From Scilla litardierei (taxonomy: Eukaryota; Streptophyta; Magnoliopsida; Asparagales; Asparagaceae), in assembly GCA_030789695.1 (NCBI GenBank), contig CM061141.1, positions 200,807,600 through 200,871,599 on the forward strand: 64,000 nucleotides of DNA, in the 5' to 3' direction. Made by a program: the position numbers and the translations under genes. Below, in pieces: positions 57,534 to 64,000 of this stretch. The first letter of the stretch is position 1; each line of letters begins with the position of its first letter. Under the pieces are notes generated by a model. That model saw nothing but the letters and a program-made list of their open reading frames with translations. It did no database searches and had not been told where the DNA came from.

Positions 57534-57563
57534 CCGTGCCCTTGGGGCGCGGGTTATGACTAG

Positions 57564-57909
57564 TTATTATATATATGTTGACGATATGATTATCACATCT
57601 TAGGACATGTTTGACATCAACATGTTGAAACAACTTTTAGCATGAGAATTTGGTATTAAGCATTTTGGTGTAGCCAAGAAAATTCTATCAGCGTATAGAT
57701 TTATAGGGTTCAAAAATAAGGTAAAATCTTTGTCTTGTTAAAAAGTTATATTCAATCAGTTGTAAATCAGTGTGGCATAAAGAGTAATGCAAGGCCAATA
57801 TATGCTGCACTTACTACATACTTTGGTTTTTAAGCTACGCTCTCTTGGTGTGAAAAAAGCAAAATACACGTATGAAGTTCCTTATGCCAGTGCAATCGAA
57901 AGCATTATG
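57564..57909 (+). pseudogene. Copia RT remnant, C-terminal half
   Basis: Begins with the catalytic YVDDMIITS block (57575-57601). It continues with LKQLLA.EFGIKHFGVAKKI and ends with YEVPYASAIESIM, the conserved end of copia RT. Stops occur, for example TAG at 57602-57604. It continues the half at 42841-43604 and is cut at 57909 by the TR-GAG element. Confidence 0.85.
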
Positions 57910-59634
57910 TGTGGTGCCCTAGGAAGCCACTGCACATGTACTAGAGGGGGGGTGAATAGTACTTTTAAATAATAAGGAGTGTTATTCCTAATTATCGTGC
58001 AATTAACAAACAACGATGCGGAATAACTACAATCAAGAAATAATGCAAACGCAAACACAATGGTTTAATGGGTTCGGATCCACCCAAGTCTCCCCGACTT
58101 GTTCCCGGTGATCCTACGTCCCAACCACCCGGATCCCTTCCGGATACTTGAGTTAGAAACCCTAACTCAAGATTTCCAATATGAACACTTGCGAAAACCT
58201 CACAAGTGCAATCGACCTACAATCGATGACCGTGACTCCCACAACCCGGGATCACGCAAAACCTCTCACAACCGAGAGTATACAATTCAAATATAACTGA
58301 AATGAAATGCTTACCAACAAAATACCTATGGCTTGAGATTTCTTACCAAATTAGGGCAAAGAGGATTTTGATGGAGGAAGAGTCACCAAACCCTAGCTTC
58401 AAGAAGATGACCAGCAATGGAAGCCTAGGGATGAGATGGATGACCTAGAATCAAGCCCTTGGCTTGGAAGGCTCACAACCAATGAATCTCTCTTGAGGAA
58501 TAAGAGTGAGGGAGAGATTCTTGAGAATGGGAGAGCTTGAAGATGAGAGTTGAAAGCTTCTCTTTGAATCAATAGAACTCTGAAATAGCAGCCTTGGATC
58601 CTATGAAATAACCCCTCCAGGTATTTAAAGGATCAAGGGAAAAGGGAGAGAGAAACGTCGCTTTCAAAACTCCAACGGATCTAAATCTGAAGCAGACTAG
58701 TCGGTCAAAGAACAACCACTGACCGACTAGTTCATCAACTAGTCGGTCGGTGAAACAACATGAACCGACTAAGAGGTGAACAGTGAACAGATGAAGATTT
58801 CAGACCTAGATAACTAGTCGGTCCAAGAAGACTTTCTGACCGACTAGTTTCACAACTAGTCGGTCGGTCAGTAAACTTAGACCGACTAAAAGTCAAAAAC
58901 AAATAGTCTGAATACAAATGATTTAGTCGGTCCAATAACAAATATTGACCGACTAGATCAACAACTAGTCGGTCGCCAAACGTTCTTAGACCGACTAACG
59001 ATAAACAGTAGCTTAGGAGAAATTTAGTATGAACAGTAAGTCACAACTAGTCGGTCGAAGAAGCATCACTGACCGACTAGTTCACAAACTAGTCGGTCGG
59101 TGAGTCAACGTAGACCGACTAACTGTAAACAGTAAAGTCCAAGAAATTAAGGAATCAAACTAGTCGGTCCAAGAAGAGTTGCTGACCAACTAGATCACCA
59201 TCTAGTCGGTCAGTACTCCTTCTTGTACCAACTAACTTGCACTAGAAGTCCGAATCGAAGCGCGATGCTTCAGGGAAGTTAGAATGAACTTCTACTAAGA
59301 TCCTAGAGCTACGATATGAGCGTTATGAAGATAGAAATGTAAGAATTACTCAAGGCTTAACATTCTATAAATCGAAGCTAAAAGACTATGAAATAAACCT
59401 TAACGATCCGTCTTCAAAGCTTCAATTAATTCTTCATGACTTCCAAAATGGCGCAAGAGCTTCAACGAAGCTTTAGGCATGAATACGAGCTTTGTGAAGT
59501 GTTGAGATGTCGCTTTGAATGTTCTCGTGAATTTGGCGACGATCTCCAATACTGCGCTCACAAATTGTTAGTTCATGATATATTTATGTTTGCTCTTCAT
59601 CCAAAACCAAATCCGGGGAGTCCAATACTCAACA
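57910..59634 (-). repeat. 3' LTR of the TR-GAG element (1725 bp)
   Basis: TGTGGTGCCC...CTCAACA on the plus strand, the minus-strand LTR start being TGTTGAGTATTGG. It contains the promoter and array at 58621-59240. Confidence 0.9.
58621..59240 (-). promoter_or_regulatory. TR-GAG LTR promoter: TATA box and CTAGTCGGTC/GACCGACTAG array
   Basis: Plus GTATTTAAAG (58621-58630) reads CTTTAAATAC in transcription direction. Upstream of it, at 58690-59240, about 20 CTAGTCGGTC or GACCGACTA motifs form inverted pairs. A 29-bp block (58982-59010) is shared with S2. Confidence 0.55.
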
Positions 59635-60995
59635 TTCTCCCCCTTTTTGGTGATGACAAACCAACATAAATAATAATCAAAAATAATGAACTAAATGGAA
59701 TATACTTACTCCCCCTGCATTGATGACACATTAGTTCCATATGAAATAATAAGCACATACATCAAGCAGACGAGGAAAGTAAAAATTCAAATCCAATATT
59801 TGAGATTTAGGATTTGTAATCCATTTTTATATCTTAACTCCCCCTGAATCTAACATATCAAATTAGATTCATGGTAAATTATCATTTAGCACATGCCATT
59901 ATTATATATCTCTCCCCCTTTGGCATAATCCAAAAAGAGCGGGAGGAAATCAAAAAGAATAGATCATGGCCAAATAATTCATTAAGCATGGGAGTCTAAG
60001 ACCATGTTTCATATGACGACCATGTTTCATATGACACCAAAATAAAATTCGACCATGTTTCATATGACACCAAAATAAAATTGGAGTCTAAGAATATGAC
60101 CATGTTTCATATGACACCAAAATAAAATTCGAGTAAAACCAAAGCGTGTCAATGAGACCATAGTCGAAAATTGAAAACTTAAATCATCAAAATATCAAAT
60201 GTAAATTCACTTATTGAAGAAATGAATTTACTATCCAATATCAACATATATAGCTATTTTAGTGCATGGAAAACAATTCTATGTTTTCATACAACTAAAG
60301 CTATTGAATCAAAATAAATCGTCGAGCGACGAAATCAACATCAGAGACATACATAAAATGTGCACAAAGGAATGATCCATCAGAAGAGTGGTGCACATCA
60401 TAGAATATCAAATGACACAATATCGGTCGAAAATGAACATAAAGTAAAAGCACATCAAAACTAAGTGAAGTGTGCGATGAGGAGTGACAAGGTGATAAAA
60501 GTAATACGAAAATCATCATAATAACTTTTTAAAACATGTCATGCCAAAAATAGATATGAATTTCAAAGCATTTATGGCATTCACAATTCTATCATGCTAG
60601 GAGAAACAAAATGATACCAATGTAAAGAAATAGATTCTAACCAAGCATGCATTCAACCTTCATGGATACCAAATGTAATATCATACTTACAACATTAAGC
60701 TCCCCCTACATTGGTGCATTACCCAAGCACCATCAACTCCGTTTGAATGAAAGTCTTCGCAAATCGAGGAGTTGGTAGGGTTGGTATCCCACGGTGGATT
60801 GAACCTAGAAAACTTCATTTTGGTATCCAAAAATCCTTTTGGATCCAATGGGTTAGATAACAAATTTGAAATACGAAATAAAAATTATTGTAACCCATGA
60901 GTTAATGTAATCAAAATCAATTTTATAAACAAATGCCTTGGTACCCATAACATGATCATAAACTCATGGTACCAAGCATTGAAGAGTTAAAGGAA
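59635..60995 (-). other. Non-coding 3' region of TR-GAG with repeated polypurine-like tracts
   Basis: CTCCCCC tracts lie at 59638-59644 (next to the LTR; the true tract by position), 59709-59716, 59838-59845, 59912-59919 and 60700-60706. A tandem stretch at about 60000-60130 repeats GACCATGTTTCATATGACAC. No ORF. Confidence 0.75.
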
Positions 60996-63347
60996 CTAAC
61001 CCTTCGGAAACCAAGTCCAAGAAGAACTTGACTTTCCAACATAATCATCATTCAAAATAACATCATTAATATAGGATTGCACATAAACATTCATATCATG
61101 ATTGCTAGTGTTCTTGGGACCACAAATAGTGTAAATTTTGGGAATCCTCTTCCTAGTGGTTGCATGCACAAAAGGTTGATTTCTATGTGGTGCATGTGGC
61201 CTAGGAGCATGAGATCTAGCAATAGCATTATGATGAGCATGAGATCCATGATGTGGTGTAGCATACATACGTGGATAAGCATGAGGTGTGTATGCATGAG
61301 GATGATTATGAGAGAAGGCATTCACATGTGGATTAGATGTGTGAACATAAGCATTAGGATGTGCATGAGCATGATTACATGCATGTGGGTGTCTCAAATG
61401 AGTGTTTGCACGTGCTCGTGGGTGCGGAGCATAAAAATCATCATTAATATGAACCGGTGGAGTAGGATGTGTGTTCCTACGTGACATAGCATGTGAGTAC
61501 AAAAATGCATGACCCCTCTTTGGAGGTCTACCCAAAGTGGGTTTCTTTCCAATCGGGGGTGTGTACGAAGTGGAAGCACTATTGGTAGGAGAACTACCAA
61601 TGGGGTGTTTGCTCCCACTCGTCGAGGCATCGGATGTCGGCCTAACAAAGGTGGTAGGCGATTTGGATGAGTCTCCCATCTTATACCCCAAGCCAATGTG
61701 GTGGTTGGCCGGAAGTAAGTCATTTAGGATATTATCCAAATGGCCCTTACCTTTATTGAAATCATTGATACGGCCTAAAGTGCACTCATACTTCTCTTTG
61801 AGAGAATGCATCGAAGCATCCAAAGTGGATACTTGCGATGTGAGTGCATAAACACGAGATTTGAGATTCTTATTCTCAAAACTCAAGGTTGAGTTTTGAG
61901 ACGTCAAATCCGCCATCTTGTGTTCATCCGATTTCTCAAAATGAACATGCTCAAGTTGAGATTTGAGGTTCTTCACCTCATTTCTCAACAAGCCATTATG
62001 AGTAAGCAAACTTGCTTTCTCATTGGCGAGTGTCTCAACAATGGTGTCATTGTTGGTGATGGTAGACTTAGGAGAGGTTTGGAGGCTAACAAGTTCATCT
62101 TTGGTCTTATTATATCTATCTACTAACTTAGTAAATTTAGACCAAATTTCTTGGTTTGCTAACCTCATTTCATCAATAGTAGGTTCTCCGCTTTCATTCT
62201 CGCTACCATCATCGCTTTTATCCTCGCTATCATCGAAGGAGGACTTTCGATCTTTTGCCTCATTAGCCATGAAGAAAATTTTTGCTTTCTCCACTCTTCC
62301 ATCATCCGACTCTCCACTTGAGGAATCCTCTTCGGAGTCGGTGAATGTGCCAACAAGTCCTTTCTTGTACTTTCTCGACTTGTCGTACTTCGATGCTTTC
62401 CCTTTTTCTTTGTGTTTGTAGAGAGGACAATCCGGTTTGATTTGTCCCGGCTTGTTGCATTTATAACACACGGGAGTAGAAGCATTAGTCGAACTAACTT
62501 TAGATTTATTCAAAGATATACCTTCTCGGAGGAATCGATCGAACTTCCTTGCCATACGGGCAATGGATTCTATGTCCAATTCGTCTTCCGATTCTTCATC
62601 ATCGGTAGATGGAGCGGCCTTGAAGGCAATCGCCTTTTTCTTTGGCTCATCTTGCTTCAAGTACGCTTTCATCTTTTCCTTCATTCGGATCTTACTATCC
62701 TTGCGTACCTCGTAAGACAACAAGGTACCCATTAGTTGTACGACGGTATATTTATTCATGTCATTACCTTCCTCGATGGCGTAGGTACGCTTTTCCCAAC
62801 ATGATGGAAGACCGTCGATAATCTTCGCGACTTTCTCCTTTTGGGTATAGACCTTCCCAAGAGCTTCCAAGTCGTTTGATATATCCACGAAGCGAGCGTA
62901 ATATTCCTTCATGGTTTCGCCCTGCTCCATATGAAACAACTCAAATTCTTTATTAGCAACGACGAGTTTAGAATCTTTTACCGTACTCGATCCTTCGTGC
63001 AATATGAGGAGTTGGTTCCATATTTGATATGCACTCTTACATGTGCATATCTTGTTGAAGTCCTCGGGCTCCAACGCATAATTCAAGGCGTTCATTGCCT
63101 TGGCATTGGCTACTTCCGCGGCGACCTCCGCGGGAGTCCACTTCGTGAAATCTTCTTCGGAAGGCTCGACATACTCCGTCATGGTGGTTCTCCATAGTGA
63201 AGCGCTCCGGAGGAAAATTTGCATCCGGCATTTCCAGTACCCATAGTTGGTACCGTTGAAGTGTGGAGGCCTGACTGAGGATAGTCCTTCCATAACTGAA
63301 GAAGCTCCATCGCGGTTCTTGAAGACGTTGTAGTCGTTGTTCGTCAT
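60996..63347 (-). CDS. gag protein of the TR-GAG copia element
   Basis: The start is taken at ATG 63345-63347; the frame is open three codons further upstream without an ATG. 783 residues. Order: copia gag N-terminus (PPHFNGTNYGYWKCRMQIFL, about 30-50); the UBN2-type capsid core to about 220 (KEYYARFVDISNDLEALGKV, KIIDGLPSCWEKRTYAIEEG); an acidic linker; a knuckle-like CYKCNKPGQIKPDC in which Gln302 stands where His is expected; a coiled coil (about 415-550); then a His-rich tail (HACNHAHAHPNAYVHTSNPH and similar) and a final WTWFPKG. Gag forms the particle that packages RNA. The frame is intact and ends with TGA or equivalent at 60996, with no pol downstream. Confidence 0.9.
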   Translation of the reverse strand: MTNNDYNVFKNRDGASSVMEGLSSVRPPHFNGTNYGYWKCRMQIFLRSASLWRTTMTEYVEPSEEDFTKWTPAEVAAEVANAKAMNALNYALEPEDFNKICTCKSAYQIWNQLLILHEGSSTVKDSKLVVANKEFELFHMEQGETMKEYYARFVDISNDLEALGKVYTQKEKVAKIIDGLPSCWEKRTYAIEEGNDMNKYTVVQLMGTLLSYEVRKDSKIRMKEKMKAYLKQDEPKKKAIAFKAAPSTDDEESEDELDIESIARMARKFDRFLREGISLNKSKVSSTNASTPVCYKCNKPGQIKPDCPLYKHKEKGKASKYDKSRKYKKGLVGTFTDSEEDSSSGESDDGRVEKAKIFFMANEAKDRKSSFDDSEDKSDDGSENESGEPTIDEMRLANQEIWSKFTKLVDRYNKTKDELVSLQTSPKSTITNNDTIVETLANEKASLLTHNGLLRNEVKNLKSQLEHVHFEKSDEHKMADLTSQNSTLSFENKNLKSRVYALTSQVSTLDASMHSLKEKYECTLGRINDFNKGKGHLDNILNDLLPANHHIGLGYKMGDSSKSPTTFVRPTSDASTSGSKHPIGSSPTNSASTSYTPPIGKKPTLGRPPKRGHAFLYSHAMSRRNTHPTPPVHINDDFYAPHPRARANTHLRHPHACNHAHAHPNAYVHTSNPHVNAFSHNHPHAYTPHAYPRMYATPHHGSHAHHNAIARSHAPRPHAPHRNQPFVHATTRKRIPKIYTICGPKNTSNHDMNVYVQSYINDVILNDDYVGKSSSSWTWFPKG

Positions 63348-63381
63348 AGCTCTCAACTTTGGCTATGTGTAGCTTTGAACT

Positions 63382-63395
63382 TGGCTCTGATACCA
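63382..63395 (-). other. Primer binding site of TR-GAG (initiator tRNA-Met)
   Basis: The reverse complement TGGTATCAGAGCCA is the standard initiator-Met primer site of plant copia elements. Confidence 0.93.
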
Positions 63396-63397
63396 AT

Positions 63398-64000
63398 TGT
63401 GGTGCCCTAGGAAGCCACTGCACATGTACTAGAGGGGGGGTGAATAGTACTTTTAAATAATAAGGAGTGTTATTCCTAATTATCGTGCAATTAACAAACA
63501 ACGATGCGGAATAACTACAATCAAGAAATAATGCAAACGCAAACACAATGGTTTAATGGGTTCGGATCCACCCAAGTCTCCCCGACTTGTTCCCGGTGAT
63601 CCTACGTCCCAACCACCCGGATCCCTTCCGGATACTTGAGTTAGAAACCCTAACTCAAGATTTCCAATATGAACACTTGTGAAAACCTCACAAGTGCAAT
63701 CGACCTACAATCGATGACCGTGACTCCCACAACCCGGGATCACGCAAAACCTCTCACAACCGAGAGTATACAATTCAAATATAACTGAAATGAAATGCTT
63801 ACCAACAAAATACCTATGCCTTGAGATTTCTTACCAAATTAGGGCAAAGAGGATTTTGATGGAGGAAGAGTCACCAAACCCTAGCTTCAAGAAGATGACC
63901 AGCAATGGAAGCCTAGGGATGAGATGGATGACCTAGAATCAAGCCCTTGGCTTGGAAGGCTCACAACCAATGAATCTCTCTTGAGGAATAAGAGTGAGGG
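63398..64000 (-). repeat. 5' LTR of TR-GAG, partial
   Basis: Identical to 57910-58512 except for two substitutions seen by eye (C/T at 58192/63680 and G/C at 58331/63819). It continues beyond the window. Confidence 0.93.

Larger units (their letters stand above)
43605..57563 (+). mobile_element. Probable non-autonomous Helitron in the copia RT gene, carrying a NOG1 fragment
   Basis: The left end is TCTATCTATTATAC after an A; the right end is CTAG (57560-57563) before a T, the Helitron target rule. A 7-bp stem, CCGTGCC / GGCGCGG with one G-T pair (57534-57552), lies just upstream of CTAG. Leaving the segment out restores the exact nine-residue spacing of the copia IYLLLYVDD block. It has no TSD and no terminal inverted repeats. 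No Rep or helicase ORF is seen. Without element K it would measure about 4.7 kb. The left end could be 43601 or 43609 because of the TCTA repeat. Confidence 0.65.
57910..64000 (-). mobile_element. Copia element with gag only (TR-GAG type), right part outside window
   Basis: LTRs at 57910-59634 and from 63398 to beyond the window. The initiator-Met primer site on the minus strand (63382-63395) follows the 5' LTR by two bases. Between the LTRs is only a gag ORF and about 1.3 kb of non-coding DNA with repeated CTCCCCCT tracts, typical of the SIRE/Maximus branch. No protease, integrase or RT. The left target bases are TTATG; the partner is outside. Only two differences are visible in about 600 bp of LTR, so it is very young. 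Confidence 0.9.

Noticed and set aside
61077..61484. Met/Ile-rich plus-strand ORF
   Set aside because: Antisense of the His-rich tail of the TR-GAG gag.

Overview
The window is plant nuclear DNA from transposon-dense heterochromatin. Every coding region I recognise belongs to an LTR retrotransposon, except one captured fragment of a NOG1-like ribosome-biogenesis gene inside a Helitron. Gypsy elements of Athila-like, chromovirus and Tat-like type, copia elements, LTRs of 1-3 kb and tRNA-Asp/iMet-type primer sites point to a flowering plant with a large genome. I cannot name the species. No intact host gene, rRNA, tRNA gene or CRISPR is visible.

Layout. (1) 1-6786: element A, an Athila-like minus-strand gypsy element that has gag, protease and an extra ORF but no RT/RNase H/integrase; it runs off the left edge. 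(2) 6787-21213: element C, a plus-strand chromovirus (gag with two zinc knuckles, PR, RT, RNase H, integrase, chromodomain). Its 5' LTR is cut by A, and its body is interrupted by three solo LTRs (S0 9178-10733, S1 10766-13152, S2 15606-18043), each with an exact 5-bp target-site duplication (TSD). (3) C sits in the gag of element T, a Tat-like minus-strand gypsy element (gag 21214-21906; LTR 21942-22072 plus 41821-42840). (4) T's LTR is split by element L (22073-41815, TSD CACTG), a large non-coding LTR element related to C. L's 5' LTR is split by element G (25005-35335, TSD CGGGG), an Athila-lineage element with one intact 1747-codon gag-pol. (5) 42841-43604 and 57564-57909 are two halves of a decayed copia RT gene, separated by a probable Helitron (43605-57563). 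The Helitron carries the NOG1 fragment and a copia-related non-coding element K (46857-56067, TSD AATAT). (6) 57910-64000: a minus-strand copia element carrying only gag (TR-GAG type), cut by the right edge.

Nesting is four deep (copia remnant > T > L > G), and the junctions give a relative order. Pairs of LTRs compared by eye differ at about 25 sites in 2939 bp (L), 11 in 1809 bp (G), about 8 plus array changes (K) and 2 in about 600 bp (TR-GAG), so L is older than G and K/TR-GAG are youngest. K, L and TR-GAG lack pol yet look young, so they were presumably mobilised in trans.

The most interesting signals are: arrays of short TCGGT/ACCGA palindromes directly upstream of TATA boxes in unrelated elements; an identical 29-bp block shared by a gypsy and a copia LTR; a GT-AG intron-like block with in-frame stops between gag and protease of C; a pair of covarying hairpins followed by an acidic peptide in the chromovirus-type LTRs; and mosaic LTRs.
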